A DNA stretch of 64,000 bases from Aquanectria penicillioides (GCA_003415625.1 PYIU01000003.1:3720001-3784000); one strand, 5' to 3'. Shown: positions 20,426-32,594, counted from the stretch's first letter. Notes: generated by a model not told the origin, from the letters alone. A program made the numbers and translations.

Positions 20426-22656
20426 TTAGCCAAAAAATGACCGCAGGTTTTGCGCCTCCATGACATCGACCCAATGCACAGAGTTGCATCCAGGCATTTC
20501 GCTGTCATATGCGGCCCAAATCGCTTGAACTAGGCTCTTGGCCATGATGATCGGCTTCGGAGGTAGTGTGTTTTCTAGCATATTCAGCCGCTTCAAAACA
20601 AAAGCACGCGCATTTCCAACATCGATGGAAAGCTGCGTGGGCAAGTTCACAGGCCCTGCTGATTGCCCCACGCCGTCGAGCTGGCTCATGAACTCGGTAA
20701 TGTCGCAACTCTCCTGATTGATCCCGATGGGTATGTCTTGCGCAACCGCCGCTCGCGTTGGCATAGACCCGGCGCTCCAGGCGCTGGCTGGTATGTCTAG
20801 CCTCAATCCCGTACTTGCGGTGATACAAAGCAGCGGTTGCACCATGCGACTACCCGACTCTGGAGGAATGTGCTCCAAGATTTCAATCAGCCGGAGGCTT
20901 AGAGGAACAATCCACTCCTCCCAGGGCACCGGGCCATGCCCTGACCTTGATGAAGCATCTGGTATTCGCAATGCAACCAAATCCGGAAACGTCTGGTATA
21001 GTTGCAGTAGCGCAGCGATACGATATGCTTCAGCAACCTTGACAAGATGCATGCAGGGCGTATACTGATCTCCTGTTTCGCTCAAGGGTACCACGGAATC
21101 GTACTCTAGCTGTAGTAGCTGTTCTTCGATCTTCGGTGCCTCCTCCATCTGCTTCAACACCACCTCAATATCGCTCGGCGTGGGTGCTTGTTTCCTGACG
21201 TTGTGCCGAAAACTGCGACATAATCTAATCGCCCTCGTAAACAGTGTTGAAGCCGTTGCAGAAATGCCAGTCCACGGATGTGGGATATCATCTGTGCGTT
21301 TTGGATCTACGCTGGCTGTGATAGGAGCCTCCATTGGCTCCTCCTCCTCTATTGGGAATTGTGCGTAGTCATAACTGACCACCGACAAGAGCATATCGCA
21401 ATAGACCCAGCTTTTGTTGAAGAAGTTGAGAAGCTCATTATCTCCATCGCCAAGAGTCGGTTGCTGTTGATTGACTTGATCGAGCAGGGATTTGGCGGCT
21501 CTCAAGAAAGGGATGCCCAGCTGGCCGGCCTCAATCCAGCACAGAGTGGTACCGATACAAAAAAGCGAAAATAAAAGCCCAGTTGGGATAGAATTAGCAA
21601 AAGTGAAATTCCTTGCAAGAGAAAGTTCGCTGTGAATAGCTTTGGTCGCTGTCTTCATCATGCTGAGTGATGTTGGCCTTAGGTACGGAATTCTGGTTGC
21701 GAGGAATGACGCCGACATGCTCTGTAGGCAAGCCGATACCGACTCTGATTCGGACCATAGTGACGTAGCTAGTTGTCGATTGAGGTTCATCTCAGAGTCG
21801 TATGCAGACCATACCGAACAAACACTCTTGAACCATTGGGTGATGAGTACTGAAGGGAGATGGGTAACTGTCTGTGGAATTTGAGGAGCAGAATAATCGA
21901 AGCCCTGCACCGTAGTGGTGAGATCTAGCCGGTCTCTAGTATCAGGGATGATCTCTATGTCGTCGGCGTATTCCGAATCCGGAACTTCGGAATTATCAAG
22001 CATCGGAACGATCAAGCTTGCTGAGGTGCGGTTGGAGGCCCATCCACCGAGGTTTTGCGACAGGGGGAGGGCTTCATGCTGAGTAGGATCGGCTGCATCA
22101 TCTACATCCCAGCCGTAATCAATCGTGGGTAACGGCGGGATCACACTGGAGAACCCTGGGAACCCATCTTTAACGCTGGGTCCCAAGCTGCCGGTTCCCA
22201 AGGAAAACTCGGAGACACTGGCTGAGCTCGCGGGGGCAGTGACCCTTTGATGTCCTTGCCCAAGTGTCTCCTTGTTGCTGGATCTGGCCTTTCCGCGAGT
22301 TCCGTCTCGCTTCTTCCTTTCGTGTTTGTACGACCATCTGAACTCACGCTGGTATCCACCGCAGGTCCAACCTTTGCGAGTACACACGAGACATTCTGGC
22401 TTTGTCTCGTCGCATTTCAACTGAGACGACTTAGCTTACAGAGTCGGTTGGGGCCAACAGTCGCAAAGGGGGCACATACATGTTTAGCCTTGCATGTCAA
22501 ACATCCCGACCTGGATCGAGGCTTGCTGATGCCTGCAGCGGACTTTGCGGCGGGCTTGGCTGCGGCGTCCTTCTGCTTGGGAGCTTGCTCGGGGCTTGGT
22601 GGTTTGCTTACTGCGGCCGGGACGCCGCTCTCGTCATTTGGTGGAGTTTGAGTCAT
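20426..22656 (-). CDS. Zn2Cys6 fungal transcription factor
   Basis: Two exons, 22480-22656 and 20426-22420, separated by a 59-nt phase-0 intron inside the zinc cluster; about 723 residues. The binuclear cluster has the canonical spacing C52-x2-C55-x6-C62-x6-C69-x2-C72-x6-C79 (GCLTCKAKH, then LKCDETKPECLVC and WTC). A basic stretch (YKHERKKRDGTRGKAR) follows, then a Ser/Pro-rich linker. The long helical C-terminal region resembles the Fungal_trans_2 type of regulatory domain. An Ala/Lys/Pro-rich segment of about 50 residues precedes the cluster. Such proteins bind CGG-containing DNA as regulators; the target is unknown. It lies downstream of the copper amine oxidase on the same strand (gap about 0.8 kb). 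Shared regulation is possible but nothing in the sequence proves it. Confidence 0.93.
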
Positions 22657-23446
22657 GTCGGGAGGACTTGACTGTGGGATAAGGCCATTGTGTATGTAAT
22701 GGCGAGATTCAGAAATTCGCAGCTCACAGAGATACGATAGGGAAGAGGGGACGGGGGGACTGCGATAAGAGGATCGACGGCAGTTATAGCAGGCCTGGCA
22801 CGTGCGGTGCAGAATGCGGGGGGGCTGCTCCGGGTCGACGGGGCGTACGGGGCCCGCCTCCAAAAAGCAAAGCCTTACTCTTATCAGCCAAGGCCATGCA
22901 GGCATCGCGACTCGAGCCCCCAACCAGACTTTCAGCAGTACCCGCTGCGCCGAGTCTGGCCTCTGGCTTTCTGGTTTGTCATTTTCCTCGCTATTGTGCC
23001 CTTCTCACCCTAGCCTTATCGCCTCACTGTCTAGCCTCTCCACCTATCACCGTCTTGTTTTGTCATCCCTCTGTGAAAGCTGTTTTGCTGGGCTACGCCG
23101 AACCCTCGCTTGGAGAGTGGTGAGATAAGGTGAGGGGAGGCATTTCAACCCGGCCCGGCAGCCAGGATGGCGGATCCGTAGGTTGGTAATTTTCCTTGTC
23201 ATCTATTATCTTGAAAAGAAACTTGAAATTATGGGCGGAACACAAAAAAAAAACCCCCCAAGGAAAAACACATATTCGTGTGGTGTGAGAGGCCTACTGG
23301 ACGTCTTTGAGCTTCAGGTCTTCACTGGCAGCACTCCCCCCCTAAAAAAGAGTCTTGCGTTTTTAAATAATGCCAAAAGAATAATACATTTCTATCATAT
23401 CTATCATAACTCCATCTGGATATCCAATTTGATGCTAATAAACCGC
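22657..23446. other. Intergenic region between Zn2Cys6 factor and amine oxidase
   Basis: The Zn2Cys6 promoter and leader lie on the minus strand at about 22657-23100, with CT/AG-rich tracts. The amine oxidase 3' flank lies next to 23446 and is AT-rich (23190-23440). No separate gene is seen. Confidence 0.55.
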
Positions 23447-25724
23447 TCAAAGCTTCGTCTTGCAACATCCTCCAAGCGCCAATTCGCTGACCTTATCGGT
23501 CGCGTCCATGGCGCCCTTGCCCTGAGCCGCAACCTGGCTGGGCGTAATCGAGTACGAGGGCGGCACATCCATGACAGGGTTGCAGCTGAAGAAGTGACGC
23601 GGGCGCAGGAGCAGGGTAATGGGCTCTGCAGGCATGACCGGGAAGTCCTCGGGCGCAGGGAAGTGAGTGATTCCAAAGGTGTGCCAGAGGACGATGTCGG
23701 TGTTGGCAACCGACTCAGTTCCATCGCCAATCCACTCGGTAAGACCTCGAGAGGGCTCTCCGGAGGTTTGGGGAACGTGGGCGCCAGCGGGCCAGAGCTG
23801 ATCGTCGGCATCTTCATTGGCAGTTAGCATTTGTCACGGCCGAAATCGGAAATTTTAGCCAGATCCACTTACACTTGGTGACATGAACAGCGTGTCTGGC
23901 AAAGCCGGCACGCTTCCACACGAGGGAGCCCTCCTTGGGGAGCAGTCGAGGAACATCGCGGCTCACAATCTTGTAAGAGACGGGCTTGCCGCTATGGGGG
24001 TTGAGAACGTTCTCGTTGACCATGTCCCATGATCGCGAGGTCTCGCCGTTGTAGTCGGTCATGGACTGGGCTGTGGTCTCGAGTCTGGTTCGCTTGGCGT
24101 AGAAGGCGTTGCCGTAGAAGTTCTCAGGGCTGCCGACAGGAGCATCGCCGGGCATGGCGTCGACCATGTGCACCGTGTTGTTGCCGCCGTCAATGTTGGG
24201 GTTGATGCGCAGGCAGAAGAGATGCTGGTGGTTGTGAGCGTTGACGCCCTTCCAGACCTGAGTGCCCCAGCCGTTGGTGTCCTCGCCGGGGTTCATCACA
24301 TAGGTGTTGAGGATACCAGTCAGGCGGATATCGGGCTGGATGGTTCCGTCTTGCTAATGGGGTTGTAAGTAATTGCTCACACTACAGCTTGCGGAACTAG
24401 ATGGCACTTACGTGGAAGACCCACTGGACAGCGTACTCGTAGTTGGCAGCAGTGAAGATTTGCTGGACAATCAGCTTCCTGGCTCGGGTGACGATGGTGG
24501 AGTCGTCTCTGAAGTCAGTGTGCTTGAAAAGAATGCCGTCATCCTCCTCGTGGATGCAGATGGCGTTCTTGACCTTTCTGACACCACCGGCCTGGGTGGG
24601 CATGAAAGCATCGAGGTAGTGGATTGAGCCTTTGCAGTCGCAGCCCAGAGCGAGACTGTTGGTAAGGTAACCAGCACCGTATTCACCGAGATCAAAAGCG
24701 TGCTTGCGCTGGTGGGGGTGCTCGGGGTTTCCGCTATATGCGCATTAGCCGCCTTGTCATTCACAAAACCCTAGGAGGATATATATATATATATAGACTT
24801 ACTAAGGGACAACCATCTCGGCAAGAGACATTCGGTAGAAGATAGGTCGGACATTGCCCTTGTCGTTGAATGTGATGTTGTTGAACACAAGGCCTTCTCG
24901 GTAGTTGAAACCAATGTGGAACTTCCAGTTTTGCCACTCAATCTCACGGCCAGTGCCGCTCATCTTGAAAGAGACGCCCTCAGGCTGGGTGATGTTGATG
25001 GGCTTCAGGTTGGTTCGGTATCCGCCCTGCTTCTCAATGGCAAGGTGGTGGTACTCCAGAGGAGGGTTCAGCTGGAGGGGTCGTCGGATCTTGGGGACAT
25101 CGATGGCGATGATCTTCTTCTCGACAGAGTTCCAGATGGGGCAGAAGTCCAGGGGGTACTGGTACTGGCAGTTGTCGACATCAGGTCGGAAGTACATCAG
25201 GGCCTGCTGAAGTCGAACGTTGCTGCCGAATCGCTCATCGTAACCAATAGTCCAAGGGTCGCAGTAAACCTTGTCCATCTGATCGGCGGGGACGCCGCTG
25301 AGAACACACTGCTCGATAACCTTGGGGTCGGTTCGGCAGCCGTACTCGACAGCAGAAAGCTCCTCGACGGTGATCTGATCTTCGTGTTAGCACTATAGTT
25401 TCTTTCTGTCGCGGTAGTCCGGGAACTTACAATGGGCTGAGCGCCGTGAACCTGCTCCCACTTGGAGATGATGGGACCAGCAAGGTCAACCAAACCCTCA
25501 TAGACCTTGCCACCGGCGGCAATGACAACCACTTCAGCAACGCGGGGAGGTCGGGGGCAGTTGGCGGGGTCAGCGAGCCAGGCTGTCATGACAGCCTTGC
25601 GGGGCTCCTGAAGAGAGACGACATGGAAGTTGACCTCGCCATGAGCCTTCTTGACAATGGCAATGGCAATCTCGATTTCCACGCTGGTGAGCGGGTCGAA
25701 GGGGTGAGGTAGGAAGGTCGGCAT
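23447..25724 (-). CDS. Copper amine oxidase (TPQ enzyme), probably peroxisomal
   Basis: Five exons: 25431-25724, 24803-25374, 24412-24733, 23873-24353 and 23447-23811; introns are 56-69 nt and the product is about 677 residues. It oxidatively deaminates primary amines to aldehyde, ammonia and hydrogen peroxide. The N-terminus (HPFDPLTSVEI) opens the first N2/N3-like domain. The topaquinone motif NYEY is intact, with the modified Tyr near residue 387 (context TAANYEYAVQW). Copper ligands are seen in the His-x-His of AHNHQHLFCLRINP and a later His in FARHAVHVTKY. The protein ends in TKL, a weak variant of the C-terminal peroxisome signal; no signal peptide is present. Intron 2 contains a TA-repeat (24780-24794). 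All catalytic landmarks are present, so it should be active. The amine substrate is not determinable. Confidence 0.96.
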
Positions 25725-27190
25725 GTTGATGTTATGACGCCTGTAGATTCTGAGAAATGGTAGAATCCTTTGACGATTGTGTGATGAAGATGAGCCTGAT
25801 CTTCTATTTCGAATTCCACGGGAATCACTTTGGGTTTATGTATTTGCCATGACCAGCCATATCTCGGCCGATAACTGATAGTGTTGCAAGCCATGAATAC
25901 CCGGGAGGCGGGCACAAGTGGGACTGCGGCCTCGTCCATCTCGCAAATGCAAGATCAGGAGCCAATCTAGCCGCTCGGCTCTATGGCAAGTATCTCTACC
26001 GACGCCTTGAATCCTGGGGAAGAGGCAACTTGGAACTCAAAGTCGGCTCCATTCTCCCTCATCGGGAATTTGAACCGGAACGGGCAAGCTGGTTGGTCAG
26101 TTGATTCCTGAACTGCATATCTGGTATCGTTATCGCGTTTGCGGGGTAGCTCCAAGTGTTATCAGACGCCAAACCGAAAGCAGAAATTATTCCCGGCTCA
26201 GACTCTGAGCCAGCCAGCGCCCGCAATGATACGTAAACATACCAAGTATCAGGACTTTGATGGTTGAACTTACCCATTCCACCCTAGTTCAATTGAGAGT
26301 CAGGGATCAGGTTGATACCCACCCCCTGGCAAAAATTGCCAACAACGTCGTAGCGCATCGGGACAGATACCAGTGCAGAGCTGTCGGCATTGGCCTTGTG
26401 ACAAGAGTCTTTGTTGGGCTGCATCTAACAGCCGGGGTCCACAACTGTCGTTGCCACTATTCCCGGGATCTCGCTATTTTGCTCTTTTATGGATTATTTT
26501 GACGATTCTGTAATGAGAAAAAAGGCTGGGCCCAAACGTAACGGGCAATCTGAACCAGCTGGCCCACACTATCTGTAGCTAGCAGACCCACCTAGGCTTG
26601 TACCCAGCCGAGGACATCGTGACATGACTGTATATTGATGGTGATGGCTGTTCTCACAATGATAATCCTTTCGGACGTCCACATAATGTCTTTACACATT
26701 CAATCACACTCTGTTGGTTTTATTTGCCTCAATATTGCTTCTACTTATCAGTATTATGTTTGAAACGAGCTGGTGACAACCAAGAGTTAGCAGGACCTCT
26801 GATCTTCACCAAGCCCTTGAATTTCTACACTTTAAGCTGGTTCGATCAGAACTATCCGATCTTGAAATGGCGACCAATCATAGGCAGGCTGGTATAGAGT
26901 TCTATTTCGTTCATGTAAGAATGCCGGACTGGTACCCCAGATTCTGCCAGGCACTCGGCTCGTACGGTACGCCTAACCACAAGGGTCCTTCTCCCGCTGT
27001 ACCCATACATCGGCAGGCATGTCAATAGATATTTTAATTTTGATTGGTCCTATACGAAATACATGCATCTGAGTTGTTTATAGTGGGACAGACTTTGCAA
27101 AAAGGGGCCATAGCTCAAGCTGTCCCGCATATAAGCCCATACTCGGACCACCATGTGTCTAGGTCTGTTCTTAAGCCGGCACCTGTGACG
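25725..27190. other. Intergenic region upstream of amine oxidase
   Basis: Amine oxidase promoter (minus strand) followed by AT-rich sequence. Several ORFs under 85 codons have no recognisable content. A TATA-like element, CATATAAG, at about 27129 precedes the small candidate gene at 27191. Confidence 0.5.
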
Positions 27191-27492
27191 ATGGCAAAAC
27201 AAACGTCACTGTTTGATAAGATTGTAAATGGAGCCGCAGGGGCCTTGTTCTGTTGGGCCTTGGCAAGACGAACGCCCACTGGTCAGACCGCTAAAAAGTA
27301 TCTGTTGCACTTCCTGCACCCACACCGAGAGTAAGTGGAGAATGAGTTGATTTTGGTTCTTTCTCTACTCAATGACATGTGCTGAGGTCATGGTGGTTTT
27401 AAAGCATAGACATTGAAACCATGAAAGATGTTCCTTCCCATTCTTATATTCATGGCTTCTTTCAAGCCCTCAAGGAACTGGTGAGTAAATGA
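27191..27492 (+). CDS. Candidate two-exon small protein, unknown
   Basis: Tentative model: exon 1 is 27191-27330 and exon 2 is 27405-27492, with a GTAAGT donor and an AAG acceptor (intron 74 nt), giving about 75 residues. The peptide is Lys/Arg-containing with a hydrophobic stretch (GAAGALFCWALA), then KKYLLHFLHPHR. The second exon reads DIETMKDVPSHSYIHGFFQALKEL. A TATA-like CATATAAG lies about 60 bases upstream of the ATG. In favour are the consensus donor, the clean frame join and the promoter-like box. Against are the small size and no recognised family. It could be chance. No function is assigned. Confidence 0.3.
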
Positions 27493-28129
27493 CCTTGACG
27501 ATGGAAAGATGTCACACATCCAGCTCTCGGTGTGAGCCTTCCGCCAGCATAGGGGGCGTTGGATTGAATCATGTCGCCCGTGGAGGTGGGATAAATCCAG
27601 TGCGTTTGAAGGACTTTTATTTTCAATCATTTGCAATATCTGTCAGGTCCGTCAATTTTGACTAGTCTAGGGAAGAGGCTCGCAGCATAAAATCAAGACT
27701 CCTATCCCCTGCGTCTCATATGTCAAAGCAACCGAGTCCAAAGGCTGTCGACCCGCAAGGTTCATATGCAAAATATACCATAGCACACTGGTAACTCCGC
27801 ATCGTCACCTGACTTTTTGAACTGTTTGAAAGGTAGTATGTGAAGGCCGACGGGTGTGACTGTCTTGCACGGCTCTTCTTGTCCATCATCAACCATGTTG
27901 GTTGCTGCATGATACTCCCCTTGCATATAAATATGATATTGATTAGAATGTCTGGTTATTCAGTCCAGGGGTATCCATTGGTCATCCATCATTGAAGTAT
28001 GTGTCGTAAGATCTCTAGTTGTCCAGCACTAACCAGCCGCCCGCGTTTGGATATCGTCCCAAAAGAAGGGCATATTTGCAATCATCATACTCTTGTCTTT
28101 TCATGACTGAGAAAATACGATCAAGCCTC
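27493..28129. other. Intergenic region downstream of TMA16
   Basis: AT-rich; it includes the TMA16 3' flank on the minus strand. No gene is seen. Confidence 0.5.
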
Positions 28130-28858
28130 TTATGTGGAAGGGAAAACTGCAGGCTTGACTTGGCCTTCAGTTGTCACCTTCATCCACTTCAATTGAGGAA
28201 GGTAAGACCAGGATCCTTCCCAAAGGTGGAGCGCGTTGACATTCTCAGAAGTCATGATATCTGGTAGCACTGGAATAGGATTAGCCTAATAGCACAAATG
28301 CACTATATCCATGAAGGGACACTCACAGAAGCCCTGCTTGTATTCAGTCTCGAGAGTAGAAATCTTAACCTTGAGAAGGTCCTCTCTGGCACTGGCAGGT
28401 CGCCCAGGACGGCGAGCTTTTTTGGCAGCATCATACTCTTCATCATGTTGATGAACAAATCTATTTCAAGTCAGTTCCGGGCGGAGGCGCTTTGGCCATT
28501 CGCACTTACGAATGAATCATGTTTTGAACATCCTCAAGCTCTGGAGCATAATTGCCATCCTTGGTGCCCTTCACGCGAAGAGCCTGCTGGAAGAAGGCAA
28601 CTCGATCAACTGAAGAATGGAATGGTTAAAAATATGCCATAGAAAATATCAAAATGAATGAACGCATGGTGAGCCCGGGAACATACTGAGTGGCTGCTCC
28701 TTCTTGCTCCTTGCAGCGGCCAATTTCTCGATTCGTTGATCTCTTACACCAGCCTTGTGCAATCTCATGGAGTCTCGGGACTTCTCGTGAAGAGCGTTGA
28801 CTACGCCATTTCGCTTCTTGGCGATTTGCTTGCGAGTCTTATGGAGTGATCCTGGCAT
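28130..28858 (-). CDS. TMA16: Translation machinery-associated protein Tma16
   Basis: Four small exons: 28687-28858, 28510-28609, 28327-28460 and 28130-28269, about 181 residues. All introns have consensus donors (GTATGT, GTAAGT, GTGAGT), and phases agree at each junction. The protein opens with a basic segment (MPGSLHKTRKQIAKKRNG). The family signature follows: NALHEKSRDSMRLHKAGVRD, then RVAFFQQAL. The segment YDAAKKARRPGRPAS and the end portion GFLLPDIMTSENV..LWEGSW are further family landmarks. Tma16 associates with 60S pre-ribosomes in yeast and acts as a late assembly factor. The start ATG at 28858 gives the expected N-terminus. Neighbours are unrelated. The gene is too fragmented by introns to stand out as one open frame. 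Confidence 0.88.
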
Positions 28859-30257
28859 ATTGGCGATGGGTTGTGAGGATCGACTATTTGATTTTCGTCA
28901 CAGCAAATAGTGTTCTTGACAATAATTTTTTTTTCCTGCAGGTCCACTCAGATCGTCGGTGAAGCCGGTTGGGTGAGATGGTGGCGGGCGGGTATTTGCC
29001 GGTTAAATAGTCCAGTGACTGGACGAGCAGGAGCCCGCTGGCTGTTGTTGAGGATACGCGAAAATACGGTGCAAAAGACCGTAAAATGCTTACAATTATC
29101 AATTGTGGTAGAAACATATTATTAAGATGGTTCGAGACTATGGGGATGGATTATTGCCATCATTTGTCTGTCACCGTCGGTGTTCGACAAGCCCTGTGAG
29201 AAGGCCAAGCACCCGTAATGTTGGACAAGGCTCAAATCCCAGCGAGATAATCATGCGGCTACCCGGGAATTCTGTTCGGCTAGATTTTCTGCGCTATGCA
29301 AACATGTCTGTATGGATATGTGAACTATTTCAGGGCACTCATCTGATCTCTCCTGTGCACTGCAGCAAGATGGCATCACCATTGCAGACAAGCGATATTT
29401 GAACCGAATTCTCTCCTGTCAGGCGACTTCTCCCCGGGAACGAACATGTTCGGAAAACGCAATCCACTCCGTCCTCATGCAGCAAAAGGCAAAAGTAAAT
29501 TGGCCGAGTTGAAGCATCGAGTGACTGCTGCCCAAGCGCTTTGACTGGCCCTCAGCCCTTGATCAAGATCATCCACAGTGGACCGACAGATGGCTCTGAA
29601 GTTCCATGGATTGGAAGCCACCTATCGCTTCAGGGCAGAAAGCGCCCATCATGGCGGGGCACCTCCACTTCCGGCGTCTTCCAGCTGCCTTCAGCACCCA
29701 TGACGTTGCCTGGGGAATGCCACAACAGCGGGCACTAAACTGTTTTCGGGGCTATTGACGCCAGGCTTGCCAGGGGCGCGACCAGCTATCAACGCGCTCT
29801 GCCAGGTGGGCGCGTTCCAGGTACCCTAGTACCTACATGCCAGCCTAAAACATCGCCAGGCTACATTGATCTTAACTTCTCAAACCACCACTCCACCGCC
29901 TCAGCACCCAGTCCCTCTTTCACCTACACTCTCTCTACTTCAACTACGACCCTCAAGCTGGGAAGGTAGCCTGGCTTATATTCTCCATTCGACTCACGCC
30001 TGTTCTTTCCTCTTTCCTGGCTCCCCTGTTCAGCTCGCGGTCGTGTTTTTCTCCCGAGGCGAGTCCCACCAAACATCGCGTGCAACCATACACAGAACGC
30101 GTTCAGTATCCTTCCCGACCCTTTGCGCCATTGTCGACATATGCACTTGCAAACTTCCCCGGTATAACCCTACTCGAATCCCTCTCGAGGGAGCTACCGG
30201 TCAGACACTTGGGCGGCTGCTTTTTCGAACCGTCACCGACGCGGCATAGCCCCCAAG
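28859..30257. other. Divergent promoter region between TMA16 and EXO1
   Basis: About 1.4 kb shared upstream region. The TMA16 side (28859-29100) is AT-rich. The EXO1 side has a GGTACCCTAGTACC palindromic cluster (29819-29835), CT-rich sequence (29870-30060) and an ACGCGT box (30097-30102). ORFs here (for example 29866-30249) are short and Ser/Pro-rich and are read as leader sequence. Confidence 0.55.
30097..30102. promoter_or_regulatory. ACGCGT (MCB-like) box upstream of EXO1
   Basis: ACGCGT within the palindrome GAACGCGTTC lies about 156 bases before the EXO1 start. In yeasts this hexamer is the MBF-bound MluI cell-cycle box of S-phase genes. The hexamer occurs elsewhere in the window by chance, so the assignment rests on position only. 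Confidence 0.35.
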
Positions 30258-32594
30258 ATGGGTGTTTCTGGTATGGTCTTCACGTCTTCGTTCTATAAAT
30301 AACATGCAGACACTGACCCGTTCACAGGGCTTCTACCTCTTCTGAAGTCAATCCAGAAGCCGACAGAGCTCAAGAAATACAATGGCCAAATTCTTGGGGT
30401 CGACGGGTATGGCTGGCTCCATCGCGCAGCCTATTCCTGTGCCCTCGAGCTTGGTCAGGACAAACCCACTCAAAAGTAAGTTTCATAACCGGGCAAAGTT
30501 CAGCCCCAGGAACATATGATATTAAATTTTCTCGCTAGATATGTAAACTCCGCCATGCATCGCGTCCGGATGCTTCGCCACTTCGGCGTCACGCCCTATA
30601 TGGTCTTTGACGGAGACTTCCTACCCAGCAAAGCCGCCACCGAAGACGCCCGCGCCAAGAAGAGGGATGAAAAGAAGAAGGCGGCGATGGAACTTCTCAG
30701 AGCTGGAAAGCCTTCGCAGGCAACGCAGGAATTTCAAAAATGTATCGACATCACCCCCGAAATGGCTTCGGCTTTGATTCAGGAACTCAAAAAGCTTGAC
30801 ATCGAATACGTTGTGGCGCCGTACGAAGCCGATGCACAACTGGTCTACCTGGAGCGACAAGGACTTATCAACGGCATTATTTCCGACGATTCCGACCTTC
30901 TCGTGTTCGGCGCCAAAAAATTGTTAACCAAGTTGGATCAGTACGGCAACTGTATCGAGATCAGCCGGAAGGATTTTTGCAGGTGCCGGGAGGTTTCATT
31001 GACAGGATGGTCTGATGCCGAATTCCGGCGAATGGCAATCCTGAGTGGCTGTGACTACCTCGATGGCCTCCCCGGCATGGGACTGAAGACGGCATACCGA
31101 ATGCTTCGAAAGTCCAAGACGCCTGAACGTGTGGTTCGCATGGTTCAGTTTCAGGGCAAGCGAGTCTCTGAGAATTACCTCACAAAGTTCTACCAAGCTG
31201 AGCTTACGTTCCTGTACCAATGGGTCTTCTGCCCTACCAAGAAGGAGCTGGTGCATCTAACCGAGCTGGACGGAACACGAACTGCAGACGAGATGCCGTT
31301 CATCGGGGCACATGTCGAGCCGGAGATGGCTCAGGCCATTGCCAATGGTGATATGAACCCAATTACAAAAATGCCAATTACCAGGCCCATGACGCCCTCT
31401 AAGAGAAGACACTCGCAATCTACGGCCGGCCCCCTATCTAAACCACCCGTCAAACCAATCAACTCATACTTCAAAGGCCATCATCGGGTCCCCATGGGCG
31501 AAATGGATCCCAACTGCTTCGAAGTCGACCCTCAAAGAGTTTCGCAAATTACTGGAGGAGGATTGGTCCCTCGGGTGTTTCCCTTGCCCCGACCCTACGT
31601 AGACAACGCAAACCAGCTTACTTCGTCCCGAGTCTCAAATCGCACGAGTCCGACCCGCACTCGAACATCTCCTCGCCTTCAGAGACGTCGAACAGAGCCT
31701 ATTTCTAATATGCTCGCCCGCATCTCGAGCAGCCCAGCCGTCACAGGACGAACCTCATCCGTCACAGCAGCTTCTGGCTCACCCGCTACTTCAGACTCCA
31801 TTCACAGACCCCCAAAGAAGGCACGGTTATGTGATGAAAACGAGTTTGAATTGCCTGATGGCTCCCCGAAAAAGAGCAAGTTTTTCTCAAAAATTAAGCC
31901 ACGAACGAGCCCGAGAAAGACCAAGCGTGATGCGTATTTGTTGTCTGACGACTCATTGGAAGAGGCTCTCCAAGACCTGCCAGACTTTGAAGGCTGGAAG
32001 CCAGCTGCCAAGTCCAAGAAGGCTATTTCCATTTACGAAGAAGACAGCCAAGAGACGGTTACTACTGCCGCCGACACTGAAAGCCAGCAATCAACAACGA
32101 AGGATGATGAGACGCCAATGTCATCAATGGAGGCATCCATGCCCCCTCCGTCAAAGCCTTCTCTGTCGCAGCCTTCCGTTACTCCTCGGTCGACTCTAGC
32201 CCGCTTCTCTTACTCATCTAAGCAAACAACACCCGCCTCAACCGCCTCAAGAGCACCCTCTTCTGTCTTCAGCGCCATGTCAACGGCTTCGACAGCTCCT
32301 TCAACTGTCGCCTCTCGTATGACACCATTGCAACGGCTTGGTGCGCTGGCCATGAACAAGCCCATGTCACCTAAGCTCCCTAGCCCTCGTAGCAGGCCTG
32401 GCAAGAAGTTCTTGTCCGGCATGCCTGTCAACCCTGCTTTTGTCCCTCTTCCTAAAGTGGACCTGAACGAAGTCGAGGCTCTCAATCGAGATTGCGGTAG
32501 TGAGGACCAAATCATCCCCGATAGCGAAGGGGAAGACGAAGAGTTTGACGCATCGCCTAAGAAGCTCAATCTTTCTCGCTTTGCCTTCGCCTAG
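30258..32594 (+). CDS. EXO1: Exonuclease 1 (5'-3' exonuclease / flap endonuclease, Rad2 family)
   Basis: Three exons: a 13-nt first coding exon (30258-30270), then 30328-30475 and 30539-32594, about 738 residues. Exo1 resects DNA ends and removes mismatch-containing strands. The N-terminal XPG region starts MGVSGLLPLLKS and contains ILGVDGYGWLHR. The internal nuclease motif has EADAQL (E150, D152) and DDSDLLVFG (D171, D173). A helix-two-turn-helix region with GCDYLDGLPGMGLKTAY begins near residue 224. All acidic metal ligands expected here are present. The C-terminal half is Ser/Pro/Thr-rich and disordered. It carries KSKFF at about residues 499-503, matching the Mlh1-interacting box of yeast Exo1. 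The frame is intact from start to stop. The tiny first exon is supported by the conserved reading MGVS-G-LLP across the 57-nt intron. Confidence 0.96.
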
